Shown piece by piece: positions 47,753 through 61,154 of a DNA stretch of 64,000 nucleotides. A program made the translations under genes and the position numbers. The DNA is from Taenia hydatigena (Eukaryota; Platyhelminthes; Cestoda; Cyclophyllidea; Taeniidae): assembly GCA_036345935.2 (NCBI GenBank), contig JADWOT020001278.1, positions 127,344 through 191,343 of the forward strand, read 5' to 3'. Position 1 is the stretch's first letter. Every line of letters starts with the position of its first letter. The notes beneath the pieces were generated by a model, which was not told the DNA's origin, made no database searches, and saw nothing but the letters and a program-made list of their open reading frames with translations.

Positions 47753-50700
47753 CCTTGTTGGTGACCTCACTGAGCCAATTGTTCTCCTGTCAGTGACGTC
47801 AGTGATGACTCAATAATTGGCGATGCGATATCTAACTCATCATTCCTTGCTAGTTAAGTCTCCTCATCCCGTACGTGGGGATAGCTTTTGCCGTCGCTCC
47901 ATTAGCTCCCCCAGATTGAGGTTGTGTGCGTGCAAGAATGCACATAGCTATAAAGGCATGTAAATTGACAGAAGTTATGGAGCTGAAAATGTGTGGCATT
48001 GCCTTTCTGCTCCCACAATGGTGTCTACAGGGATTTGACCTCAAATAGGATGATTATGGTTTGCTAGCGTTAATGGCTATACCATGGAAACGCCTAGATT
48101 AGCAATAGTCGATTGTTCCATTGATAAATTGTTCTTTTGCATCCTGTCTGTTCGTTCAGCCAGCAATTGGTGGATGTTTACAACAAAGCATTTGAGCAGA
48201 ATGGATTAGAGTGGTTCTAATGTGAGCTGAGTGCATGTTAGCAACTCCTCGGAGATGACAGTTAGAAGTGTAGACGCAGTATAACAACGCATTTGTAGGT
48301 AAAAGCCAAGATGGAGGATGGTAGCGGCCGTGCGGATGCGGCCTAGCCTGTCTAAATGTAAGATTCGCAACCTAAGTGCTTGATATTCCCAATCCGCACT
48401 TGAAACACCATCTCCTTTGACTCATTTCTCTATCCGTAAATGATGACTACAGTAATTAATATCTGACGGGCGTCAGGAACCCCAAGCTGGATAGTAATTC
48501 TTATTCGGCTGATAATATAATCCATGCCTCTTCAGCACAGCAACTCTCACTTATGCAAGCTGGATGCTTATGTATTGGATACTAATTTGTCGGACAATGA
48601 TTAACAGATAATACTTTTGGTGCTCTTAACCGAGACATGCGTTCCTAATGCCACATCGCATAAGTTAAAAGCATATGACTAGGCGAGCGTGCTTAATTAC
48701 GTGAAGTTGGTTGTGAACAAATATGGATAAAAGCACTGGAGTCTTCTCATGCAGTCAAGAACTGCACTCACTTAATTGCAATTATAGAATCATTCTCAAC
48801 CATCAAGGAGAGATCGCGCGTTACCAAACTTTGAACTCTCAAAGTATTTAGAGTGCTTTCTTTGGATCAATTGATATTAGTAAACAGAACTCATGGGCGC
48901 ATTTAAAATTTTGTCTGCTGATTTAACAAACGCATTTAACTGCTAGTTGGTATTTACTTCCAGATGATTAGGAAAGTTAAGAGCTTGAGGCTAAAATGGA
49001 GAAGCAAAAAGCTAAATTTCGGTGACCGAGAACTAAGCAAATAAAAATAGTAAGCAGGTATTTCTAGCAACAGTGTTTATGTCTGAGCAGTGCAAAATCA
49101 CAGTACTGCTTACTGGTAAAACGGATTCGGCAGTCTTACGTCTACCATTTTATGTGTTGGTAAAGGGAAAGCAGAATTGAAATTATTTAGTTGTGCTTTT
49201 AGGCGGCTACTAATCCTGCATTTTCTATATCTTTACAAGAGCATGAGTTGTCCATTCAAAGATATTTTTCTCCTAAATGGATTATTTACTAAGTGTGCGA
49301 ATATCAGTAGAGGTTGGCTAATGCTAAGGCTAAAGTTATTCTATTTTATGATGATGTCAGATTTCGAGCTTTCTAGCATTCCACAACTCAAAGAAAAAGT
49401 TACTTCAACTTTCTAGGCACGTACGGGGTTGTTTACAAGTGTCCAGATCGAAATTCGGGGCATTAGGTTCGAGCGTTCTGACCAAGGTGAATCTCAACTG
49501 TTCCCAGGGAAATCGCGCTCCCCAGCGTTGTGACGTAAATCCCAAAGACCTATGACCTTTTATGGTCAAAACACGTTATTCTAGGCGATGGCCAAATATA
49601 TGTCTAGTTTTTGAATATTTAATTGTGAGTCTCAGGCTGCAGTTGGATCCTAACTCTAAAAACACTAGATTGCCCCTAGGAACTGTTAAATTAGGATTTT
49701 ACTTTTACTGATTTTGCATCTAGTCATTCATGTACTAAATGCAGCAGGCTCGTGGGTATTACCAAGTGGGGCGCATTACCCACCATGATTTAAACCCCAA
49801 AACGTGCCGGTTGATGTTGTGAAGGTGGCTGACTTTGACTTCACGCGTCGACTCATGAGATAGAATCTGCTTTCCTTGAATTGCCCTATAGTATTTGTCT
49901 AAATGACTGATCTCAAAATGCTGTAGGTCGGCACTCTATGGTACCACTCTCGTGAGGTTCTGTTGGACGAGACCTCCTATTGTTGCAGCGACGATAAGAG
50001 GTTTCTAGCTGCATTTTCGCAGAATAGGCCACAGGAGATTCGTTATTCAGCGATGACTCAGAAGTTAGCGAAATTGTCCACCCATTCCAAATAAAAGGGG
50101 TACTGACAGAGGTAACTCGGTCGGGCATTAAAGGACTGCCTAAGTATAACACTGGATTGTTTCTGTCTTGGCAAAGCAATAGACTTTGCTCCTAAGAAAA
50201 GTTCATGTGTACACTTGATGGGGACGCATCGCCACTATTCTCCTAAGTCCTTATTATCCCAACAAACCAACTTATACTGCATAATTTGCATTGTTTTGAT
50301 AGACTCAGGAAGATGAAGTCCTTGTTTACTTGCAGTCACTAGCTTATTTAAACCTGCTCACTTCTTCTCTTTAACCCGCCATCTCGCATGAATGTGTAGC
50401 AAGCTATTTACACCCCTTCTTTGCCGAGCTTGGCAAGAAATCGCTACCTGTAATTGGCGAGGAGTACGCTGGCCTACCGTTTACCAGAATCCCACGGAAT
50501 TCACTGATCCATTCATTGCCTTAATCAACACTGACAAGAGTGACTTAGAAAGTCAATGAAAGAGGTAGATGAATTCTCGGAGAAGATGGCAGTTTGTCTC
50601 CCTTCGTTTTTCCGTAAGACTTCTTTGGCTTAAAAATGATATCCTCTTGCTAGCTTGTTAAACTGGGGGTGATGCCTTCTACTGTGTTGCTGTTAATAGA

Positions 50701-50962
50701 CTTATCATTGTTTCAGTGGCTCATAATAGGTGTACGATGTCTGAATTGGGGCGTTTAGAAACAGAGAAGTCGCAATACTCTTCAGATCCCAAAAAGCGGG
50801 TTATAAAGACTCTGACTGAAAACCATAATGTATATAAGCCTACAAACTAGCCTTTCGTTAAGAAGCTTTTACGCATACACCTCTCTGTATTTTCATTTTC
50901 GGTAAGTAGTTGTTAGGTCTTGATAACCTCACTACAATGCTTTATCCTCTATTAACCATTAG
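47753..50962. other. Region without a supported gene
   Basis: AT-rich with short frames. Nothing with splice support or domain resemblance apart from the possible exon just before 50903 discussed with the stomatin-like fragment. Confidence 0.45.
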
Positions 50963-51138
50963 GTGTTGAATTCATTGGGAAGGGAAGAAGAGTGATTATT
51001 TTAGTGGTGCCCTGTGTCATTGATCGGCGCAGGATCATTGGCACTGAGCCAGTCAGAGTTTATGGTACAGATGATTCAAATGTCACTGTTAGAGTAGCAG
51101 CACAAATTCATATTCGCTCTGTTGTCCGTGCTGCTTAG
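50963..51138 (+). pseudogene. Stomatin/SPFH-domain fragment (possible)
   Basis: After an ATTAG acceptor the frame reads FIGKGRRVIILVVPCVIDRR, then DDSNVTVRVAAQIHIRSVVR, and stops at TAG. It aligns with the stomatin segment in which Gly-Pro-Gly-x-Phe-Phe-x-x-Pro-Cys-x-Asp is followed by Lys-Asp-Ser-Val-Thr-Val-x-Val-Asp. The PC-x2-D core and the VTV-x-V strand are visible; the GPG turn is lost. A 60-base intron-like segment (50903-50962, GTAAGT to ATTAG) precedes it and can join in phase to an upstream hydrophobic reading. Stomatins are membrane-associated scaffold proteins. The rest of the domain and the C-terminal coiled coil are missing, so it is probably a relic. Confidence 0.42.
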
Positions 51139-53649
51139 TGAGCTGCTGTTTGCCCAAAATGATGCAGATTTAAAACATGCATATGTTGGCACTTTCTTCT
51201 GCATGCGTTATGTATGCAATTAGGTCATCACTGCCCACAAGTCCAGAAAATTGGGGAAAGAGCCCCACGCCAATCGTATCACCTTCCTGCGATACGTCAA
51301 TAATAAAGCTTGGAAAAGCTTTATTTATAATAAGTCTGCAAAACGTTTCTCACCGAATCTTTCGGCTACAAACGAAAGATCATTAGCTGTTTTATGCGAC
51401 AAAGGTACGCAGAGATAAGTGGCCTCTGGATTGGAAAATGCTTTGCTTCTGCGAGACAGAATAACAGTAGCCCCAAAGGAAACTTCTGGTCAGTGTTCTA
51501 AAACAGAGCAGGAGATTTCATATGAACCCATACAAAATGAACGGTGCTGCGTACTTCAATAACGCAAGCTTTGACACTGCGTTGGCATCTGTGTTCACCT
51601 GTATCACCATCAACATCGTTTTTAAGGTAGTCATTTAAAATGCAAGGCATAAATATGCTTCAACCCCTACTGTAAAAGATTCCAACAACGTTTGTCATTT
51701 GGTATGAGTAGTGGTGCATACTATAAATTTTTGTAACCACTGCACTTGTTTGACACTTCTGGATGGCCTTTATCAGCTTCAATTTTTAAACCCAACTGGC
51801 ATTTCTTTGTGCGAAATAAACTGCTGCTAAGCTCAATTAGTAAAAACAGTTGTTTAAAAAAGCACATACTGGCTAAAAGGTATTCCATTTCTTCCGCGTT
51901 TCAACCGATCACCTACATCGCTAATATTTCGCACCCAACAAAATGCCAGGAATCATGAGTCGAATCTTAAACAGAACCAAAGCAAGTGACGTTGGGACAC
52001 TTTTCTGCAGGCTGCTTAAACGATGTTGATGAAGTGCATCTTAAAAGTCATGCACATAGGATTAGACCGATAGGGCTGTCTTATACGCATTCTGCAAGAC
52101 AATTTTCTGCTAGACAAAAGCAACCCAAATACTATATTTACAAGCTTTTATAGAAATATTGCATTGCGACATATGAGAGATGTCGTGTTTCTGGAAGAAG
52201 TTGTAGCCTATCAACCTCCTGAACCGGAAGAGAACAAATAGCTATAAGACGTAGCAGAAAGCTGCATTCTGGTCTCATAAAAATAATGATATGTAGCTGT
52301 GCAGGACTGCCTGTCATGTATGCCCTAAAAATACAACCACCTGAACTATGTATTAGCCATTCTCAATCAAAAATTAGCTGGCGCGTGCTCCAGGCTGCGA
52401 AGGCAACAGCATAGCTTCCTCTATCCCAAAATCTAGATACACGCTCACAGTCTATTGCGCATGCAGGCATGCATAAACTGGTGCCAGGAGTCAAGGCTTG
52501 CAAATATGGCACTAGAGAAATGTGCGAATAAACGTGTGATCCTCTTACAATCCAAGATTCTGAGTGGTCTTCAAAGATTGTAACAAGATTTCCTTCTCAC
52601 TGAGTAAGTGTCTGACTCCTCTTGTGGTAAAGAAGGACATGGAGTAGAGGAAGGGAATTTTTTTTCGCATTTGTCTGATCCTTGGAGAGTTAATAGTTTA
52701 GATGGCTGTTAAACGTACACACCGTGCAGACACTTTACCATAACCAAGAAAATTTGAAGCCACTAATGCCGACGATTCAACTGCAAAATTTAAATTCTGC
52801 TACGTTGGTATTCAAGCGAAGAATCGCATTAACAGGTTTCGAACTGATGTACACTGAAACACTGACTTGGCAAGATTGTGACGAATAGTAGAACATTTTC
52901 CCGATTGTATTATGCCTATAGAATGTGAAATCAGTGATAATCTTTTCTGGGAAAGCTGGAATTTAAGGATGACTTTGGACGAGACCTAATATTTTAAATA
53001 TTTAACTAGTGGTGGCTTATTCGACCATTTAAACAATAAATTGCAGACCACATAATTTAAAATTGCCTCTTAAATAAGGGATCGTTAGCTCCCCCTCTTT
53101 GAGCGCTCACTACAGGAGCGTTCCCATCTTTGCAGTAAAGTGAATTGTATTTGGGTTTATTTGCGATTGTGACAGACAATTAATAGGTAGTATTCACAGT
53201 AGAAATCATGGCTGCACATATCATGGTTGTCGTCACCTGTTTTGTTGTAAATGGGTAGGCTACAATCATCCGTACCGCCTTAGATTCACAAAAGTCTGAT
53301 GATAATATTTGGTATTGAATAATTAATTGTCGATTGTTAGAGGACTACATTTCGGATCACTAGCATGATTTCCACAATTCTGTGCGCCATTTCGTTATTT
53401 AATGTCACTGCGACTCCGCCTAAATCCTGGAAAGTCTAAAAGTGGTTTTTGTAGGTACGGAATGGTGGTAAGTTCTTGCTAAAGGTTGGTAACAAGGAAT
53501 GATTCTGCCGACATCTAGCGCAATTGAATTAACCATTTTCTTTAATTTATAGAGTAATCGCTCTTAATTGCTTTCGAACCGAGACCATTAGTGTCCAAAC
53601 TGATTGGCATTTGACGAGGTCAGCTGACATTGAATAAGTAACTGGCGAT
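51139..53649. other. Region without a supported gene
   Basis: Short frames only; AT-rich. Confidence 0.45.
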
Positions 53650-54100
53650 CCCACTTCTCTGCGACCAGAATTGATCCGAATTGAAAGTCAGGCGCATGTT
53701 TCATTCTATAATAGCTTCCAGCAAGGACAAAGACAGCACTCTTCCCTTTCCCATTCAATTTAAAAATAGAGTTAAAACTTACTGCCCTATTTCCCTTTGT
53801 ACTCGCTTGTCACGGTTCGCGTTTTATAGTTCTGCGACTCAGGTATAGCCGAGGCGCAAAGATGATGTTTTTGCAAAGAAATCAGAGGCAGCAAGGGTAT
53901 AAAGTTCCGTTCTCTTGACCCATATTAATCCAAAATTGATCAGAATTCGTAAGTTACCAACCCTTTCCCTTCGGTTTGAGATCGTGGCAGTCCTCACTTT
54001 CACTTCAGACAATGCAAATGTAGCAAATGTGTGAGGTGTCTATGTTTGCAAAGAAAGCCGAGGTGGCAAAGGCATTAGGACATGCTCTTTATTGATCTCT
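53650..54100 (+). repeat. Divergent repeat block A (two units of roughly 200-250 bases)
   Basis: Two successive units share a pair of motifs. One is GATCCCA...TTGATC-x-GAATT. About 180 bases later comes TTTGCAAAGAAA followed by a GAGG-GGCAA segment. The same motif order recurs in block B at 58890-59360, on the other side of the zinc-finger gene. No coding frame runs through the units and no terminal repeats are visible. Confidence 0.4.
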
Positions 54101-56399
54101 TCAAATTTGGCATTATTCATAGTTGAGGCTTGGCAGCTTGCTAGTGTTAAGATGCAGTGAGAGAGGGGATAAGTGCCTGAGAGGATGCAATGGTAGCAGA
54201 GGTTTCATAGTCACCTGGTGATACTCAATTTGTCCATATGCTTAGAGGAGAAGGAAAAGCGAAGAGAAATAAAGGAGAATAGAACAGAATAGAGCACATT
54301 AAGCCAACGCGAAGCAGAATAGACTTAAAGAAGTAGAAAATGAATTGGTTGTTTGCGTGTTGCGCTAAACAAATCATTTCCTAAGCACTTTGTAGATTCT
54401 TCGACGTCTTTGGGATTCTCTTACCTACTTAAAAATAAGAGAATTATTAAAGCTTGGCATCACTAATGCATTAGAACAACAAAGGAATTTCGGTGCTGTA
54501 CGAGTATCCGCTGCAATAACCAGCATTCTATTGGTGAGCTCACAATAATTCCAACCGTTATGTCGCCTTCCTGCACCACGATTACGTGAATGAGGTTTGA
54601 GATTCAGAGCTTTGCGTGGGGCAGGTTGTGCCATACTACATACCCGTGGAAGCAGGCCTCACGTCAAACTTTTTGACAGGGAATAGGAAGGATTGCAAAA
54701 GACAATGGCACAACGAAATGATATGAAGTGGTCAGGGTAAATAGTTTAACTTTGACCGTGTGCTACTTCGAACAAAAGGCCTAAATCTCTAGAATAACCA
54801 AGAAATAAGGGTAAAATTTATTTCATATGGTATGGCTCGAGTCTATTTTGCTAGAAGCGAATGTGAGCGATGCAAGTTTGGAACGATTTGTTAACATTTG
54901 CGTCAGCATAGAAAAGTGCAGTGGAGTCTCCGAAACCACAATGTTGTTATGCATCAAAGAAACACCGTCATTAGTCTGATCGTCCTCTGGGTAACTTAGA
55001 GGAATAAAGCAGCCTTCATATTGCAAGGAAAACACGGATGCTCGATACTGGATAGTATGCTCTCACAGTTTTGGGACATGCACCACTTTATGCTGGCCGG
55101 GACCCTGATTCTTATTTATGCACAATTAATGAAGTAGAAACGTAACTGCCTTTCTCCATCAGGTGTATAACACTTTAACAAGGATATATCTGCAAATGCT
55201 TCTCTGTTATGAAGACGAAGAGAAGAAAGAGCTATGGCTACTTCTGGTCTGTCCTTGTGTGTGGGCTACCTTGATTCTTTTTTTATGGAGGCATATGGCA
55301 CGTGCTTATGATGCTTTTGTGTTTTTAATTATGTTACCGAATTTAGTAATAGTCACTTGACGTTTTCAACTCAGTTTTTTGTCTGAATGAACCAAAAGTA
55401 TTTATTAAAATAACTCCACCGAAATAGCTATGTCGACTGTAACACGCATCGCAAAATTACATTAAACAAAAATGCTTTGTTCACGCCATAATTAAAATAC
55501 AGTATGACTGAGACCTCAAAATCCGGTCGACTTTTAAATAAGTTTCACGACTACCATTTCTACGTGATTTATTTGCCATACAGGAACTTAAAACATGGTT
55601 GTAGTTCTGGCTTCTTAAAATGTATTGCAGACAGATGGCAAGAAGTCATATTAGACGCACATAACTTCAGCATGACGCTATCAAATGCAGATTTTTCTAG
55701 CATCGAAAAGCATTTGACTCAGTGAGGGTCACAAAGTGCAAACCACTAGAAATGTGCCGTATTGGCTTAGTACTAAAGATTATTCCAAACAAATATAAAC
55801 TAAGTTAGGATTTAATGAGTAGCTTCGCTCCTCATTGGATGCAACGATTTCTGCCGACTTGTCATTTGTTCAGCTATCATAGGTAATTCGTCCACAAGAT
55901 TATGAGCATTATTTTGAATTTATCATATCCTTGATTGCTTGATGAATACAAGTATTATACGCACTTAGTCAAGAGTCCGGGATGCGCTCCCATCCCGTCG
56001 CAGGGCAGATGCAAGGGGTTTAGAGCTATTGAGCGGATCAAAGACATCTCCAATAATCACAAGCTTTGTGTTGCTCATAGAAACAATTTATGATTTTGAT
56101 TCCACCTACACACGTTATGGATTAATGAACAGTGCTTTCTATCTGATGGCAAAAATAATGTGGGTCTCGGTCAAGCACACTAAAATATCCTCCTCGAAAA
56201 TGCGCGGTGCATTAAAAACCATTATTGACAAACACCTTTTATCCCTTAAAAGAAGAAAGTGTAATTCTTAATAAATCTTTAACTAGAGCTCCTAGCAAAA
56301 AAATTCTTTACATTGCGATGAACCTTAATTACATGATCTTGTTGCTCAAATTTTGGTCCTGCTTACGAGTTCCGCTCCTCCGCGTTTTGATTACATGTA
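54101..56399. other. Region upstream of the zinc-finger gene, no supported gene
   Basis: Would contain the promoter and any 5' untranslated exon of the zinc-finger gene. Frames at 55504-55725 and 56029-56271 are unassigned. Confidence 0.4.
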
Positions 56400-57414
56400 A
56401 TGCTGAAAACAGATCCGGGAAGTCCACTTTCCTATCCGTTGAATTCAACACAAGTTCTTTTGCAAGTTTCTCCACAACTTGCCAATTCCACCGTTGGAAT
56501 GTTTTTCTACGTTTGTACAACTTGCTCTGCCGTGTTCACCAACGTTGTCTCAGGCCTTGAGCATTTAATTCGCGAGCATCATGGTAGACATTTCTCATTT
56601 TTAGATGCATGTCTCTGTGCGAATGCATTCATGTATTTTTGAATAAGTATTTGTGCTTATGCCTACTAGTTTTGCATCAGGTTGTTGCATAAATAAAGTG
56701 TAGTAAGTAAAGCGACTCTGATTTAATCTGAATAACGATGAGATGCGCAATGAAGAGTCGAATCAAGTAAATCGTTTCACGATCTTAGCCTCCTCTTTTG
56801 CGCATGCATGGCGCATTTTAGTCACCGTGGAACTGCATTGTCCGATTTGCCAAACGTCTCACAGATCCTACGGGAGGCTCTTGTGGCATCAGAAAAGTAA
56901 GGGAAATTATTAAATCTCTCCATTTTTTTTGCCGCATGCCCTCTTACATGTCGTAAAACTTCCTTTGGTCCTCGGAATAGTCTGGGAACACAATGTATGC
57001 CGTGTGTGCCTCGATCGATTCGCAAACTTCTCTTTGCTTCTCAGTCATTTCATCGGAACGCATATTGGTGAGTGAGCATCTGTTAACCCTTGATTGTAAT
57101 TTCCTGCGTGTGCTGCTCCCAGCCGCAGCTTTGACTTCCCCTACAAACCTCGCCTAAATTTTTGCTTCGTTATACAATTCTTAAGCCCAAAGAATGGCGA
57201 ATTCGGAGGTGCGCTTTTACTGTGCAGAATGCTTTTCAGGATATTCCAGGTTCGAAGCGATGTTAGAGCATATGCGCTCGCATCATATCCGTGAGTGTTC
57301 CTTTGACGAACTTATTTTTGTAATGAGTGCATGTTGTGACTCCTTAGTTTCCTCTGTTTTGTAGACATTTGGCGCAATGTGTTTGGCAGAATGCGAACGT
57401 ACGCTATTCTGTGA
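56400..57414 (+). CDS. Four-finger C2H2 zinc-finger protein (five exons)
   Basis: Exons 56400-56583, 56822-56896, 56981-57067, 57186-57290 and 57365-57414 join into exactly 167 codons including TGA. Every intron is in phase 1. The 166-residue protein is essentially four C2H2 fingers: YVCTTCSAVF...HLIREHH, HCPICQTSH...HQKIWEH (split by an 84-base intron), VCRVCLDRF...HFIGTH, and YCAECFSGY...HMRSHH. Each has C-x2-C, 12 residues, then paired histidines. The start is the first ATG after an in-frame TGA; an upstream acceptor (GAAAACAG) leaves open a longer 5' end. The C-terminus is a short basic tail (WRNVFGRMRTYAIL). Likely nuclear and nucleic-acid binding, by family. No KRAB-, BTB- or ZAD-type partner domain is visible. 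The linkers are irregular, not TGEKP, so target recognition cannot be inferred. Confidence 0.8.
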
Positions 57415-58889
57415 GCGAAACTAGTAAGTTTTCAGTGATGCTTACTTGAAGATATTGCCTTCCTACTTTAGGCTGATATCTTAGCAGGGTAAGAGGTTCA
57501 ATGCGCAGAACATGATTATGTAAATTCCAACGATTTTAAAAGGGATTTTGAGACTCTGTAAAACTAAGTAAGAATGCTTGATGGATATGGAAAGGCAAAC
57601 ATCATGTTTCACTAAGTTAATTTATACCTCAGCGGTAGTTTAGATAACTTAGATATCACCACGGAAATGCCATTTTATTATCATTTAGGCGTGCATTTAT
57701 AAGTCACTAGGTATTTTATTCAATTATACGCGCATTTTTAATTACAATGATTAAAACCTGCTTGTTTGCTTTCTAGAGTTCTGCGGCGGGCCGCCTAAAC
57801 TTAGCAGCTATTAGCTCTGCGAGAAAGTATGTGTTTGACATAAGACAAGCATGCTGCTTTTATTAGTGCCATCGTTTTTATTCTGGTCACTGTTACACTC
57901 AAAGCTGGATTTTCGTTAAAATGTTGGAAAATGAAGATAAGAATACAAATCCCAAAATGCATCAAAAGGATGCAGCGTAGAGAATAAGGATAGAGTTGTG
58001 GAATGAAGCATGACATTCTCATTTATGAGGTTGTGCGGTGCAGTATGGCACAGGGAAGTAACCATTATTCAATGAGCTGACTGTTGGGACTCATAGGATT
58101 TCAATGCAAGCATTGATGCAGTCAGTTCATTTCAAGGCTTACATTGGACTATATTTAATAATAACTGCGTGCACTATAGACCTTCCTCAGTCGTCGAGGT
58201 ATCTGACGTATTCTTGTGCGATAACAAGTACTGGGATCGCAGCAGAGAGCAAAGGCGCTTCAGAGGTGACGATGAGATAGACATTAAACAGAATTGCTGC
58301 ACAAGCTTAAGGCAGTCATCGAAGGGTAGTAGTCTTCGAGAAGTGCGCCAATCAGGAACCAACAGAAGGAAAAGACTTAGTTAAGATGATAAAGTGAAAA
58401 GAGTCACTAGAACATATCTTTGCTGTGGGCACCTGGCTAAACAAAGGCTGCGTAAGAATTGCAACACCGACATGATCGTGACCGGATGTTTGCTGGAGTA
58501 GCTTATTTTACCAGCTCTGGGACTCAAGTGCAGAGAAGTAGTGTAGTAATTGCAAGCAAAGATTCACATGAGCCTAATGCTTCTATTTTTAGTTAGTTAG
58601 TAGCTTCAGTCCAAGCTGGATCAAGGAAAAATATAGTAATTTCTTTTGGAGAAAACAGTTACTACTTACTCGGCAAGTGACTAACGTTTTGCTCTACTCC
58701 TTTTAGACCACGTGGTGTTTCTTTTCCCCTTCTTTGTTATGAGCAGCCTTTAAATTGGCAATCCTATTAAGACCTTTGCTGAACTGAATTTAGCATACAA
58801 TCGAGACTGTTATCCAAGATTGTGAAATGCTTATGCCTCGCCACCTACACCCACGGTACTTTTGGCAGTTAACTCAACTTTTGGCGGAA
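57415..58889. other. 3' flank of the zinc-finger gene, no supported gene
   Basis: No AATAAA was spotted close to the TGA. Only short frames follow, including overlapping plus and minus frames at 58169-58384 with no domain. Confidence 0.4.
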
Positions 58890-59360
58890 GTGGAACAGTC
58901 GCCTTGATATAGAGCAAAAATCTTTTCGCCTTTATGTGATCCCAAATTAATCAGAATTGTAACTTGGAATCATGCTTTCTTTAGTAAATGCCCGCAGCCG
59001 TTCCCATTTTACTATTTTTCCATTTAGATGTGACCGTAGTGCAAGCATTATAGTTTGGTAAAGTTAGGAATAGGAAGGGTGCAAATTTTCGTTAGTTTTA
59101 TTCATCAGAAATCAGCAACACATTTAGTTCTGCAAGAGGCTGAGGCAGTTCGGGTCCGGTGGAAGAAGTGTCTATTTTGACAAGAAAAGCTAGGAGAACA
59201 AAATGATAAGGGTGCGCTCACTTTAGCCTCTTTGATCAAGAATCTGACAAAGTTAGGAATCAGAAGGCTGCTTTCTTACTTTCTTAAGGGCAAATTCTGA
59301 CAATTCAGGTGTGACCAAAAAGCAAATTGTCTATATTGGCAATGAAAACTGAGGGGGTAC
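58890..59360 (+). repeat. Divergent repeat block B
   Basis: Shares with block A (53650-54100) the motif order GATCCCA-x-ATTAATC...AGAATT, then TAGTTCTGC followed by a GAGGC-rich segment, then GTGTCTATTTTG with an A-rich tail. A second shorter unit repeats GTCTATATTGGCAA near 59327. Same orientation as block A; clearly older and more diverged. No coding frame is maintained. Confidence 0.38.
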
Positions 59361-59971
59361 GGTGCTGGAGGAGGAAATGAGTCGATAGAAATGCTGAAGT
59401 GTTCCAGGATTGAACATTGACGACGTCGATGCGTGATTAGTCTAGATCAGAAAATGCATTTGTGAGCACCCAACGCTTAATGGAATGGGAAATTTATAAC
59501 ATGTTTCCGAAGCGGTTATATCCTTTTTTTATCAATTGCATTATGAAGGTAGTTTATTCTTTCTACACCTGCTTTGGCTTCCTCTTCCTATCTACCATCC
59601 CTCCCTATCCTACTCTTAACCCAGTTCTCTATCTCATCGGAATTTACTCTACTTAACTAAAATTTTCTTTCATTCCTAGTGGTTTTTCAAGAGAAAAGAG
59701 GTTGTATTTAGACATGGTACATTACTGGAAGCATTCATGCCCACTCTTTCCTTCAACTCTTTACTCACTCACCCAAATAAGCAACCATTGATGGCGGCGT
59801 AAGCTTCTTTATGACACCGCCTGTATGGAAGGTAAATGAAGCGGCTTAGATTTACAAATCTGCATAAATTTATATAATCATGCTATGGATTTCGGGAGAT
59901 GGAAAGGGATTCGCTACTAAGAAACTATCAAAGAATCTTTGATTATCCGTTTCTGTGACACATTCTAGTCC
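59361..59971. other. Region without a supported gene
   Basis: One hydrophobic 64-codon frame at 59462-59656 in a pyrimidine-rich stretch; see rejected items. Confidence 0.45.
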
Positions 59972-60753
59972 TTGGTTGAAAAAATGGTTAAAGGGAAGTC
60001 AGCAGAGAGGATATGCATGCGTCTATTTACACGTTGGCAGCATCACAGCTTTGCCATTAGACTCAGATTAACCCTGCGCAATCTTAACCAGCGCCCACCT
60101 ATTTGTCGCCTTTATGAACTACTGCACTGTAATCAATCCGATGACATGATGTGTCATCCAGACACCAGAGTTTTCCTGTACTCAGTTCAGACTGCTAAAC
60201 ATTCTGCCGCCTGGTAGATCCATTTCCAAGAAATCTATACCCAATTTTTGCTTTGTAAACTGAGTGCAAAATTCAAGGTATGACAACATCCAAGTAAAGA
60301 ATCACACCTTTGGATGGGGTTAGAATGTCTCCTCCGGCCCAAACACATCTTTGCAAGACTTGGTCGACACTGATTTTTATAGCCTCATAGGCGTAACCCT
60401 ACTTAGCGTAAAATCTACTATCTTCTCTGCGAACTGCACTTTAGCGCAGTCGTATCCACAACTGTGTAAGCCAATCTTGTGCCATCCTGCGTTTGAACTA
60501 ATTGTAGCCCCGCCTCAATCCATACGACCCTGTGTCACGCATCTATGCTGCAACAGCCATTTTTACAGTTGCCTGTTCGGATGCAAGCGCATGCGGTGCA
60601 AGTGATGCAAAGAGATGCTTTCGCTTGAGCCTAAGAGCGCAGAGATTGGACCATGGAAAACTAAGCTCGATACAATTTGTAATAGGGGATTTGAAGCATC
60701 GGCAACTCAACTACACAAGCTACCGAAGTACGGCTAATGCAATAATTTGCTAA
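59972..60753 (+). CDS. Unassigned successive open frames, one cysteine-rich
   Basis: Three plus-strand frames follow one another: 59972-60217 (81 codons, with PPICRLYELLHCNQSDDMM), 60351-60605 (84 codons, with ten cysteines including THLCCNSHFYSCLFGCKRMR) and the overlapping 60532-60753. The composition is more protein-like than the flanks. It could be exons or a frameshifted relic of a secreted cysteine-rich protein. No signal peptide or recognisable domain is present, and splice sites are not convincing. Confidence 0.2.
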
Positions 60754-61154
60754 ACAGCCTGGCGGTTACATAACCAACAAGGCGCTTTTGGTGCTTAAAG
60801 ATCAATAATAGTGGGAGTGCAATCGGAACATTAATTTGCCCGAATTGAGCCCAAATTCTTCCCGCAGCATCTTTCTTTTAGCTTAGCCAAAGCAAGTATC
60901 TATAAGGTCTCTTCTCCCCTCCCTGTCTCTTCATTGCCATTTTTCCGTGATCTCTCTGCTACACTTTCAGAGCCTGAACCCCACCTGGGACCTAGAAGGA
61001 TCTACCGGATTAATCACTAAAGAAGTCTTTGTTGTTTCCGCAGCTAGAAACCGATTAACTTCATCATGTTTCACACCCAACAGCACTATTGAGTAGTTTT
61101 ATGAAGATTTCTCTTCAATCATGCTATTTTTTCAGCCTCGATGTGGATAGCATC

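Noticed and set aside
59462..59656. Possible GPCR helix with NPVLY
   Set aside because: The frame lies in a pyrimidine-rich stretch that gives hydrophobic residues by composition. No other receptor motif flanks it.
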